Below, piece after piece: positions 1-6,878 of a stretch of 7,300 nucleotides of DNA (positions within the stretch are counted from its first letter, which is position 1; each line of letters starts with the position of its first letter). Location: NCBI GenBank assembly GCA_026391115.1, contig JAPLER010000381.1, forward strand, positions 1-7,300. Direction: 5' to 3'. Both the position numbers and the translations under genes were made by a program. The notes under the pieces were generated by a model, which did no database searches, had not been told where the DNA came from, and was given only the letters and a program-made list of their open reading frames with translations. Source of the DNA: Bacteroidota bacterium (GTDB taxonomy: Bacteria > Bacteroidota > Bacteroidia > Chitinophagales > Chitinophagaceae).

Positions 1-721
1 ATTTTTGATAATATTTTGAATTGATTAATTGAAACTGATAATCGAAATTTGTTTTTTCAATACCATAAGTAATAATATTTTTCTCACTTAATAATTTCAA
101 CAATTTTAAAAAACCTAAACGTGCTGCTATATTATAATCTCCATTACTAAATGCAGATTCTATTTGCTTGTTATAGTCAATTTCAAAAATATTATCGTAG
201 TTAATTTCATCATCAATAACAATAGATTTACCTCGTTTAGCAAACATATTAATGTTGTTATCTTTTATATACATTACAATAACAACAACCAAAAAAACGA
301 TAATAATTGTCCATATAATTACATTTAAAAATGAGGAACTAACTGTAGATTTTCTAGTAGTTGAATAGTCATCTTCACTATCTTTTGATGTAGTTACAGT
401 ATCTGCTTTTTGTGAATTTTTATTTCTATTAAATCTAGAATTATTTTCATCAATTGGATAAATAAAATCCGCTTGTTTTTTATGAAAAGCTATACTATCA
501 TCAGCATAAAACCTAGTATCTACTTTAAATGTATCATACTGTACATTTTCAAAATACAATACATTTTTCTTTTCAACATCATCTTCAACAATGTTCTCTG
601 CTGTATCTTTTTTTACACTAGCTACAGAATCATTTTCAACAAATTCTTCTGTTTGTTGTGCAATAGTTTTATTACTAAGTGTAATTAGAATTATAGGTAA
701 TATGAAAAAATATTTACTCAA
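1..721 (-). CDS. DUF4129 domain-containing membrane protein, partial (C-terminus beyond left edge)
   Basis: Role unknown; DUF4129 proteins commonly sit beside SpoIIM, MoxR ATPase and DUF58 genes and are thought to act at the cell envelope. I read 240 codons before the window ends. Residues 1-21 look like a signal peptide (hydrophobic core FFILPIILI, probable cleavage near TIA/QQ). Residues 22-128 are polar, Asp/Ser/Lys-rich and likely periplasmic. A single transmembrane helix spans about 130-152. The cytoplasmic part begins with a basic stretch and, from about 177, carries the DUF4129-like pattern: IDYNKQIESAF, AARLGFLKLLKLLSEKNII, then EKTNFDYQ (about 224-230). The start is TTG at 721-719. 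It is the only usual start codon between the in-frame stop at 745-743 and the mature region, the next in-frame ATG lying beyond the membrane helix, and a purine-rich AAAGAAAGG precedes it. It overlaps the end of the SpoIIM-like gene by 8 bases, indicating translational coupling. Family call fairly sure; function not. Confidence 0.8.
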   Translation of the reverse strand, partial: MSKYFFILPIILITLSNKTIAQQTEEFVENDSVASVKKDTAENIVEDDVEKKNVLYFENVQYDTFKVDTRFYADDSIAFHKKQADFIYPIDENNSRFNRNKNSQKADTVTTSKDSEDDYSTTRKSTVSSSFLNVIIWTIIIVFLVVVIVMYIKDNNINMFAKRGKSIVIDDEINYDNIFEIDYNKQIESAFSNGDYNIAARLGFLKLLKLLSEKNIITYGIEKTNFDYQFQLINSKYYQK

Positions 722-1676
722 AATTATTTTTAACCTTTCTTTTTACTACAAATGGATATACAACAAAATACGATACTATAAAAGCTAATGAAATTAATAG
801 AATTAAAACGTTTAACCAAACAGGCATTGTGTTGTAATAACGTGTTACAAGTCCTTCAAACATAGCAGCCATAAACAATACAGGCATTACAGCACCAATA
901 ATTATTTTTAACCCTTCTTTGGCACCTTGTTTAAAAGCAGCCAATCTTGTTAAGCTACCAGGGAATAACCAACTTTTTCCTAGAACCATTCCTGCAGCAG
1001 CAGCCATTATAAAACTATAAATTTCTAAAGTTCCATGAATCATTACAGCCAATATAAAACTTAAGCCCATACCGTGTTTGAAAAACATTACGTGGAAACC
1101 TCCCACCATTACTCCAAAATTCAATAAACTTTTGATAGTAAGAAATGGAAATATCAATCCCTCCAAAAAATCTGTAAATGCAACGTGAATATTATTAACC
1201 ATAATACCCAAGAACATTAACACATTATTATCTCTTTGATAAACACCAAACGGATTCCCTTGTTCAATATTTTTTTCAGTCATTCTTATATAATCACTAC
1301 CAAGTATATCAGAAATAATGCTTTCGTCCTTAATAGCACTATAAAATCCAATAGCATAAAACAACATAAAAAGTAAGAAGCAAGATAGCAATGTTTTATG
1401 ATGTTTTGCAATGGTAAGTGGCAACTCGGTTTTATAAAAAGTTATAACTCTATTTTGCTCTTCTTTCCTATTTTGATAAATAGTTAAATACCTTTTAGAT
1501 GCTTCAGTATTAAGGAATGTAGTGGTTTTACTTGTAGGGTAAAAAGTTTTTGAGTAACCCAAATCATCAACTAATTGTGTAAATTCTCCAGCCATTTCGT
1601 CAATGTCTTCTTCTGGCATATAAGCCATTTTTTCCCAGCGGTCTTTATTCTTTTTAATAAATAATGCTTCACGCAT
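714..1676 (-). CDS. SpoIIM-family (stage II sporulation protein M-like) integral membrane protein
   Basis: A 320-residue polytopic membrane protein of the SpoIIM/DUF95 family. In endospore formers SpoIIM works with SpoIID and SpoIIP in peptidoglycan remodelling during engulfment. In Bacteroidota, which do not sporulate, the role is unproven and is inferred to be at the envelope. The protein has a charged cytoplasmic N-terminus of about 90 residues, a first membrane helix about 95-115 (LLSCFLLFMLFYAIGFYSAI), and an extracytoplasmic loop with NPFGVY. A hydrophobic block follows, containing the family-typical HGTLEI (about 214-219) and LFPGSLTRLAAFKQGAKEG, then two C-terminal helices and a basic tail. 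I chose ATG at 1676 because MREALFIKKNKDRW matches the usual N-terminus of the family; the frame is open back to an ATG at 1745, but that 23-residue extension looks unrelated. It is the first gene of a minus-strand operon with the DUF4129 gene. The RDD-family gene often found beside it is not adjacent here. Confidence 0.87.
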   Translation of the reverse strand: MREALFIKKNKDRWEKMAYMPEEDIDEMAGEFTQLVDDLGYSKTFYPTSKTTTFLNTEASKRYLTIYQNRKEEQNRVITFYKTELPLTIAKHHKTLLSCFLLFMLFYAIGFYSAIKDESIISDILGSDYIRMTEKNIEQGNPFGVYQRDNNVLMFLGIMVNNIHVAFTDFLEGLIFPFLTIKSLLNFGVMVGGFHVMFFKHGMGLSFILAVMIHGTLEIYSFIMAAAAGMVLGKSWLFPGSLTRLAAFKQGAKEGLKIIIGAVMPVLFMAAMFEGLVTRYYNTMPVWLNVLILLISLAFIVSYFVVYPFVVKRKVKNNFE

Positions 1677-1781
1677 TTGGTTAAAATTTTGCCCAAAATA
1701 GGGGAATAAGTAATCATAGAAAAATATGCGATTAAATAAATACAATTGTTTATTTGCACATCATAAATAAGTTATTGCATT
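1677..1781. promoter_or_regulatory. Divergent intergenic region, presumed to hold both promoters
   Basis: This 105-base AT-rich gap lies between the minus-strand SpoIIM-like gene and the plus-strand cyclo-ligase gene, so both promoters are expected here. I find no exact Bacteroidota -7 box (TAnnTTTG). Seven-of-eight matches exist: TATTTTTC on the minus strand (1726-1719), and TACAATTG (1741-1748) and TTTATTTG (1749-1756) on the plus strand. None has a convincing -33 TTTG at normal spacing. In such AT-rich sequence these could be chance, so only the regional call is supported. Confidence 0.4.
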
Positions 1782-2351
1782 GTGACAAAACAAGAACTGC
1801 GTACTAGATATTTACAAGAAAGAAAAAATATTGCACCAAAACTAAAATTGCAATACGATGATTTAATGTTATTACAATTTCAGCAGTTCAATTTCAATAC
1901 TATAAAAAGTGTTTTAACTTATTGGGGAATGCAACAAAATAATGAGCCAAATACACATTTATTTTCATCTTATTTGCGTCATATTTTACCGAATTTACAA
2001 ATAGCTTACCCTGTTTCTAATTTTATCACAAACGAAATGAAAGCCATTTTAATTGATGAAGAAACTGTTTATAGAACAAATGAATATGGTATAACTGAGC
2101 CTAAATTTGGAAAAGAGATAAAGGCAAATGAAATTGATTTGGTTTTAGTGCCAATGATAATTTGTGACACCGAGGGCTACAGAGTTGGCTATGGCAAAGG
2201 GTTCTACGATAAATTCCTTGCAGAGTGCAGTAAAAATATTATTACAATTGGATTTAGTTATTTTGAACCCATTAATAAAATTGATGATGTAAACGAGTTT
2301 GATATACCTTTATGCTGTTGTATAACACCAAATACTATTTATGAATTTTAA
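1782..2351 (+). CDS. fau: 5-formyltetrahydrofolate cyclo-ligase (5,10-methenyltetrahydrofolate synthetase)
   Basis: A cytoplasmic enzyme converting 5-formyltetrahydrofolate to 5,10-methenyltetrahydrofolate with ATP and Mg2+, returning the folate storage form to one-carbon metabolism (EC 6.3.3.2). At 189 residues it has normal family length. The N-terminus TKQELRTRYLQERKNI fits the basic helix of the family that contributes to nucleotide binding. NEPNT (54-58) and YGITEP (102-107) match the mid-protein folate-pocket motifs. The diagnostic C-terminal block runs from LVPMIICD (122-129) through GYRVGYGKGFYDKFL (132-146), the glycine-rich phosphate-binding segment. It ends with DIPLCCCITP, as the family ends with a D-P-L...T-P motif; three consecutive cysteines there (178-180) are unusual. 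The start is GTG at 1782; there is no ATG nearby upstream in frame. It is the first gene of a plus-strand run toward lpxK, separated from it by 83 bases. The family call is secure; fau is the E. coli symbol (also ygfA). Confidence 0.93.
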   Translation: MTKQELRTRYLQERKNIAPKLKLQYDDLMLLQFQQFNFNTIKSVLTYWGMQQNNEPNTHLFSSYLRHILPNLQIAYPVSNFITNEMKAILIDEETVYRTNEYGITEPKFGKEIKANEIDLVLVPMIICDTEGYRVGYGKGFYDKFLAECSKNIITIGFSYFEPINKIDDVNEFDIPLCCCITPNTIYEF

Positions 2352-2373
2352 ACCCCTAACCCCTAAAGGGGGA
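2351..2373 (+). repeat. C-rich direct repeat plus hairpin just after the cyclo-ligase stop
   Basis: The heptamer AACCCCT occurs twice in tandem (2351-2357 and 2358-2364), followed by AAAGGGGG. The second copy forms a perfect 5-base-pair inverted repeat, CCCCT (2360-2364) with AGGGG (2367-2371), around a two-base AA spacer. It is conspicuous because the surroundings are almost all A and T. It begins at the last base of the stop codon. It could be a weak terminator or 3'-end hairpin (no T-run follows) or a copy of a dispersed intergenic repeat; I recall CCCCTAAAGGGG-like sequences as common between genes in Bacteroidota. Confidence 0.55.
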
Positions 2374-2419
2374 TTTAGTAAACTGGATAAAATTTATACA
2401 TAAATAATTAATAACTAAA

Positions 2420-2432
2420 ATCCCTCAGGGAT
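2420..2432. repeat. Short palindrome immediately before the lpxK start codon
   Basis: ATCCCT (2420-2425) and AGGGAT (2427-2432) are perfect inverted repeats around a single C. The right arm ends two bases before the lpxK ATG at 2435. In mRNA a practical hairpin would be ATCCC/GGGAT with a UCA loop. It occupies the place where a ribosome binding site would be, so it could limit lpxK translation or be a protein-binding site. It may also be chance or another copy of a dispersed repeat. Confidence 0.4.
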
Positions 2433-2434
2433 AG

Positions 2435-3538
2435 ATGAATCATAACAATATTTTTTTAAAATCATTTCGTGTTTTGCTGCTTCCATTTTCTATTATTTAT
2501 GGATGTGTTGTTGCAATAAGAAATTATTTATTTGATAGAAATACACTTAAAAGTTCCACCTTTAATTTCCCTATTATTTGTGTAGGCAATCTTGCTGTTG
2601 GTGGCACAGGTAAAAGCCCAATGGTAGAATATTTGGTAAGGCTTTTAAAAGATGAATTTGCAATAGCAACATTAAGCAGAGGTTATAAACGTAAAACAAA
2701 AGGCTATGTTTTAGCAAGTGAAAAAACAACAGCTTTAGAAATTGGCGATGAACCAATGCAGTTTCATTTAAAGTTTCCTGAAGTAGCTGTGGCTGTTGGC
2801 GAAGAGCGTGTTGTTGCTGTTCCACATTTATTGCAAGATAAGCCCAATTTGCAAGCCATTATCTTAGATGATGCTTTTCAGCACAGACAAATTAATGCAG
2901 GATTTAATATTTTATTAACCGAATATGCCAATCGCTTTACATATGATTTCTTTTTGCCTACTGGTGATTTAAGAGATGAAAGAAAATCTTACAAACGAGC
3001 TAACATAATTGTTGTAACTAAGTGTCCTGCTGAAATTAATGAAATAAAAAAGAAAAAATTATTGTATGAAATACACGCTTGGCCTGGGCAGCAAGTATTT
3101 TTTACAAAAATAAATTATGCTACACCTTATCATATTTTTGATAAAAACAAGACATTTGAATTAACGGGCAAAGAAGAAGTTTTGTTGGTTTGTGGTATTG
3201 CAAATCCTAAACCTTTAAAAGATTATTTACACAATAAGACACACACTTATTATCAAATAAATTTTAGTGACCATCATATTTTTAATATTGATGATTTGAA
3301 TAATATTAAAAAGAAATTTGAAGGTATTGACGCAAAAAATAAAATCATTCTAACAACAGAAAAAGATGCTGTAAGGTTTGTTAAATTTGATAAAGAATTA
3401 AATGAATTGCCCATTTATGTATTACCAATAACACACGAGTTTTTATTTAATGAAGGAGACCTTTTTGACAAAACTGTATTAAACTACATTAAAAATCATT
3501 ATAAACTAAAAGAAGAAAGCAAAGAAATTGAAAAATAA
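2435..3538 (+). CDS. lpxK: Tetraacyldisaccharide 4'-kinase (lipid A 4'-kinase)
   Basis: Phosphorylates the 4' position of tetraacyldisaccharide 1-phosphate with ATP to give lipid IVA, the sixth step of the Raetz lipid A pathway, on the cytoplasmic face of the inner membrane (EC 2.7.1.130). The 367 residues are in the usual range. A hydrophobic N-terminal helix (about 7-33) suits membrane association. The P-loop lies at GNLAVGGTGKSP (51-62), then LSRGYKRK (80-87), GDEP (104-107), the Walker B-like DDAFQHR (145-151), PTGDLRDER (175-183) and NIIVVTKCP (190-198). The C-terminal half shows VCGIANP (252-258), FSDHH (277-281) and LTTEKDAVR (306-314). In the studied Aquifex enzyme, from memory, an aspartate of the GDEP region and a histidine of the DHH region form the catalytic pair; both are present here. 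The last 11 bases overlap the RNase R gene, indicating one transcript. The gene implies an outer membrane with lipid A. Confidence 0.95.
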   Translation: MNHNNIFLKSFRVLLLPFSIIYGCVVAIRNYLFDRNTLKSSTFNFPIICVGNLAVGGTGKSPMVEYLVRLLKDEFAIATLSRGYKRKTKGYVLASEKTTALEIGDEPMQFHLKFPEVAVAVGEERVVAVPHLLQDKPNLQAIILDDAFQHRQINAGFNILLTEYANRFTYDFFLPTGDLRDERKSYKRANIIVVTKCPAEINEIKKKKLLYEIHAWPGQQVFFTKINYATPYHIFDKNKTFELTGKEEVLLVCGIANPKPLKDYLHNKTHTYYQINFSDHHIFNIDDLNNIKKKFEGIDAKNKIILTTEKDAVRFVKFDKELNELPIYVLPITHEFLFNEGDLFDKTVLNYIKNHYKLKEESKEIEK

Positions 3539-5480
3539 AAAAAATAGTAACGCAACAACAGCAACACTTAAAGGTACATTAGAAATTACACGTAGTGGAA
3601 TTGGTTATGTTGTTATTGCAAATGGAACAGGCGATGTTATTGTTCGCCCAAACGACTTTAACAGAGCTTTAAATGGCGATACAGTAAGAGTAAAAGTTAC
3701 TAAGGAAAATTTAAGAACTAATAGAAAAGAAGGAATTATAATAGACATTGTTGAAAGAAAGCAAATTGATTTTATAGGTCACATACAAATAAATCCCAAA
3801 CACGCATTTTTTGTTGCTGATACCAATAAGTCAATGCCAGATTTTTATATCCCTCTAGATAAAATTAATGGAGCAATTGATAAACAAAAAGTAGTTGCAA
3901 GATTAACACGCTGGGAAAAAGATGATAAAAAGCCAATAGGTGAAATTATAGAAGTAATTAAAGCAGAAGACGAAAGTAATTTTGCAATGAAAGAGATTTT
4001 AACAGAAAATGGTTTTCCTCTTTCTTTTCCAGATGAGGTAATGACTGAAGCAAACGCCTTACCTGAAACACTTGATGAAATTGAAATTGCTAATAGAATT
4101 GATTTTAGAGAAACTTTAACTTTTACAATTGACCCTACTGATGCAAAAGATTTTGATGATGCTATTTCTATCAAAAAAATAAAAAATGATTTGTATGAAA
4201 TTGGTGTTCATATTGCTGATGTAAGTCATTATGTTTTGCCAAATACCAAACTAGATGAGGAAGCCTACAAACGAGCAACATCAGTGTATTTGCCAGATAG
4301 AGTAAACCCAATGTTGCCAGAAAAAATAAGTAATGAATTATGTTCTCTTCGCCCACATGAAGACAAATTTACTTTTAGTGCAATCTTTGAAATAAATACA
4401 AAAGCAGAAGTTAAAAAAACAACTTTATGCAAAACTGTTATTCATTCAAATCATAGATATAGTTACGAAGATGTACAAGAAATTATAGAAGGAAGAGATG
4501 AAAGTAATGAGTATAAAGAAGAAGTATTATTATTAAACAAAATCTCTCAAACACTTCGTAAGCAAAGGTTTTCAAAAGGTGCAATAAATTTTAGTAGCAA
4601 AGAAGTTAGGTTTCAATTAGACGAAACAGGAAAGCCAATTGCTGTTATAATAAAAGAAAGTAAAGAAGCTCATCAGCTTATTGAAGAATTAATGTTGCTT
4701 GCCAACAAAGCTGTTGCACATTTTGTTGCAAATAAGAAATTCAAAAATGCAGATATACCTTTTCCATATCGAGTACACGATACGCCAGATGAAACTAAGC
4801 TTGCACCATTTATAGCTTTTGCAAAAAAATATGGTCATAAATTTGATACATCTTCGCCAGAAAAAGTTGCAACAAGCTTTAATCAATTACTTGACGATGC
4901 ACGTGGCAAGCCAGAACAGCAAGTGCTTGAAACCCTTGGCATTCGTACAATGGCAAAGGCAACATACACTACTAGCAATATTGGACACTATGGTTTAGCA
5001 TTTGAATATTATGCTCATTTTACCTCACCAATTCGTCGTTATCCAGATGTATTAGTTCATAGAGTTTTACAAAGTATTTTGCAAGATAAAATTATCATTG
5101 ATGATAAAATGGAAGAAAAATGTGTGCATTGTAGTTTAATGGAACGTGCAGCTATGGATAGTGAACGTGCTGGCAATAAATACAAACAAGTTGAGTTTAT
5201 GAGAGATAAACTTGGGCAAACTTTTGAAGGTGTAATTAGCGGTGTTGCTGCATTTGGTTTTTGGGTAGAAACACTTGAACATAAGTGTGAAGGTTTGGTA
5301 AGCATTACAACTTTAAGCGATTATGATGATTTTAGGCTTGTTGAAACTGATTATAGCCTTGTGGGCAAACGTAGTGGTCGCAAATTTAAAATGGGCGATA
5401 AAATAAATATACTTGTAGTTGCTGCAAACTTAGATAAACGCCAACTAGATTATGAATGGGTTTTGGAAAAGAGTAAATAA
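3528..5480 (+). CDS. rnr: RNase R-type 3'-5' exoribonuclease (RNB/VacB family)
   Basis: A cytoplasmic processive hydrolytic exoribonuclease that degrades structured RNA from the 3' end (mRNA decay, rRNA quality control). Domains in order: OB/cold-shock-like domain about 14-60 (GTLEITRSGIGYVV, RPNDFNRALNGDTVRVKV); second OB domain about 80-145; RNB catalytic domain about 190-515; S1 RNA-binding domain about 562-646. The catalytic motif IDPTDAKDFDD (201-211) keeps D202, D208, D210 and D211, which bind the two metals. IEELMLLAN (385-393) and HFTSPIRRYPD (497-507) are typical. At 650 residues it is much shorter than E. coli RNase R (813): the N-terminal helix-turn-helix and most of the basic C-terminal tail are missing. 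The start is TTG at 3528, inside lpxK; no ATG lies between the preceding in-frame stop (3507-3509) and this codon. All four catalytic aspartates are present, so activity is expected. RNase II is the alternative, but the family-wide motifs and Bacteroidota origin favour RNase R. Confidence 0.93.
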   Translation: MKNKKNSNATTATLKGTLEITRSGIGYVVIANGTGDVIVRPNDFNRALNGDTVRVKVTKENLRTNRKEGIIIDIVERKQIDFIGHIQINPKHAFFVADTNKSMPDFYIPLDKINGAIDKQKVVARLTRWEKDDKKPIGEIIEVIKAEDESNFAMKEILTENGFPLSFPDEVMTEANALPETLDEIEIANRIDFRETLTFTIDPTDAKDFDDAISIKKIKNDLYEIGVHIADVSHYVLPNTKLDEEAYKRATSVYLPDRVNPMLPEKISNELCSLRPHEDKFTFSAIFEINTKAEVKKTTLCKTVIHSNHRYSYEDVQEIIEGRDESNEYKEEVLLLNKISQTLRKQRFSKGAINFSSKEVRFQLDETGKPIAVIIKESKEAHQLIEELMLLANKAVAHFVANKKFKNADIPFPYRVHDTPDETKLAPFIAFAKKYGHKFDTSSPEKVATSFNQLLDDARGKPEQQVLETLGIRTMAKATYTTSNIGHYGLAFEYYAHFTSPIRRYPDVLVHRVLQSILQDKIIIDDKMEEKCVHCSLMERAAMDSERAGNKYKQVEFMRDKLGQTFEGVISGVAAFGFWVETLEHKCEGLVSITTLSDYDDFRLVETDYSLVGKRSGRKFKMGDKINILVVAANLDKRQLDYEWVLEKSK

Positions 5481-5483
5481 TAA

Positions 5484-6875
5484 TTATTCAACCTTACTAC
5501 TACCCTTTTCAATTTCAATTTTAACTTGCTTACTGCCATCTTCTTTTTTTGTTGTAGTAACAATAATTATTGAGGCTGCTGCTTGGGAAGTGGCTGGTAC
5601 AAAGAACTTTTCAACAACTATGTTGTTTAGTTTGTTGACAGCTTGCGTTATAGCTATATCATCAATGTTTATGCTGCTGTCTACTAGTTCTGAATTCTCT
5701 GAATTTTTTACAACAGTATAATCATTTTTATTTTCAATAGCATTGGCTAAATCTGTAAATCCTTGTTGAATAACTTTATTAACTGCAAAATATTCGCCCT
5801 GAGTAACCACATTATTTTGATGCTTAAAGGCTATTGATTGAAATTGTATTTTACTAGCAGTTGATGATTTATCAGCTTCAACAATAACAGCTTTTACGTT
5901 ACTATTTATCATTCCAATCAGTCCAAATAATGAAAGGCCAAAAAACAACGTCAACAAAAATTGAAGGCTGAAATTCTTTTTACTGCTATTGAAATTTTCT
6001 CCATAAAACATTCTATTCACTCTGTATAGCAAGTGCTGTTTTGTTTCAAAAGCACCTAAACTAGTTGCATAAATTTGGGGATTAGTTTGTGTTTTAGCAA
6101 TATTTAAAAGTGCTTGAGCATATTGAGATGTTTCAAATGGATAATTAATAACAAAATCATCGCAACATAATTCTCTTTCAGCAAAGATTTCTTTATTAAA
6201 TAATTTACTAAATGGATTAAAACACATTATCGTTTCTATAATTAGTAGCAAAATATTAATTATATAATCTTGTCTTTTTATATGTGCTAATTCATGTATT
6301 AGAATTGCTTCAAGCTGTTGTGCAGATAAATTATTGATAGCAGCAATTGGTACTATAATTATAGGTTTTAAAAAACCAATTGTAAAAGGAACAACATTAT
6401 TAGTTGTTGTTTTTAATACTATTCTTTTTGAAATATGAAGTTTCGTTGCAACCTCATTTACAAATTCATTCCATTGAATTGATGTGTAGTTTTGATACGA
6501 TTTTGCTTGATGATTAGTATGATAAAATTGAATAACAAATTTTATTAAAAATACCAATACAAAGAATAAATAAATTACACTTAGTAAAGGAAAAAATTTA
6601 GAAATGAACTCAGTATTTTGGATTGAATTAATGAGTATAAAACCAGTAAAATCAACTATTCTTTCATTAACAATTGCCTTGAAAAAAGTGAAGACAAACC
6701 AACTACATCCTAATAATTGTAGAGTAGTTAAAATAATATACTTAGATTTTGAAGTTATTTTAAAAACTGCAATAAAAGTTTGATAAGAAATCCATAAAAA
6801 AGCCATTTGCCATAAACTATTTATTAAAGCAAATGCTAATGAATTTAAAAACTGGTTTATAAAAACATTTTGCAT
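5484..6875 (-). CDS. M56-family (BlaR1/MecR1-like) membrane metallopeptidase, presumed signal sensor
   Basis: A 463-residue inner-membrane zinc protease. In BlaR1/MecR1 systems a signal outside activates a cytoplasmic protease domain, leading to loss of the BlaI/MecI repressor. N-terminal membrane helices lie at about 15-38, 46-69 and 95-117. The cytosolic protease domain follows: NNVVPFTIGFLKPIIIVP (159-176), the zinc motif HELAH (194-198) in HELAHIKRQDYI, and FAERELCCDDF (231-241) supplying the third ligand. A hydrophobic pair about 203-218 may be membrane-embedded, and another helix spans about 303-322. Residues 323-463 are probably periplasmic and show none of the SxxK or KTG motifs of a penicillin-binding sensor, so a beta-lactam signal is not supported. 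The ATG at 6875 lies 3 bases after the repressor stop, so the two are co-transcribed. The C-terminal end is convergent with rnr, with 3 bases between stop codons. Family sure; signal and targets unknown. Confidence 0.9.
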   Translation of the reverse strand: MQNVFINQFLNSLAFALINSLWQMAFLWISYQTFIAVFKITSKSKYIILTTLQLLGCSWFVFTFFKAIVNERIVDFTGFILINSIQNTEFISKFFPLLSVIYLFFVLVFLIKFVIQFYHTNHQAKSYQNYTSIQWNEFVNEVATKLHISKRIVLKTTTNNVVPFTIGFLKPIIIVPIAAINNLSAQQLEAILIHELAHIKRQDYIINILLLIIETIMCFNPFSKLFNKEIFAERELCCDDFVINYPFETSQYAQALLNIAKTQTNPQIYATSLGAFETKQHLLYRVNRMFYGENFNSSKKNFSLQFLLTLFFGLSLFGLIGMINSNVKAVIVEADKSSTASKIQFQSIAFKHQNNVVTQGEYFAVNKVIQQGFTDLANAIENKNDYTVVKNSENSELVDSSINIDDIAITQAVNKLNNIVVEKFFVPATSQAAASIIIVTTTKKEDGSKQVKIEIEKGSSKVE

Positions 6876-6878
6876 AAA

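Noticed and set aside
473..788. Two overlapping plus-strand open frames of 65-71 codons
   Set aside because: They lie antisense to the DUF4129 gene and the end of the SpoIIM-like gene, have low-complexity Phe/Ile-rich composition, and match no family.
1677..1745. A 23-residue N-terminal extension of the SpoIIM-like protein
   Set aside because: The family N-terminus begins at MREALF; the extension is aromatic-rich, unlike the family, and would cover most of the divergent promoter region.
1571..1759. Minus-strand frame of 62 codons
   Set aside because: It is an out-of-frame shadow of the SpoIIM-like gene's 5' part with no recognisable domain.
3845..4174. Minus-strand frame of 109 codons inside rnr
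   Set aside because: It is antisense to the strongly conserved catalytic region of rnr; its Ser/Ile/Lys-rich product is typical of shadow frames.
5562..5573. Perfect 12-base palindrome CAATAATTATTG
   Set aside because: It lies within the M56 coding sequence, consists almost only of A and T, and is expected by chance at this composition.
5452..5721. Plus-strand hydrophobic frame of 89 codons that looks like a small membrane protein
   Set aside because: It is antisense to the M56 peptidase C-terminus and overlaps the end of rnr out of frame; the hydrophobicity follows from the complementary codons. No ribosome binding site or family match is visible.
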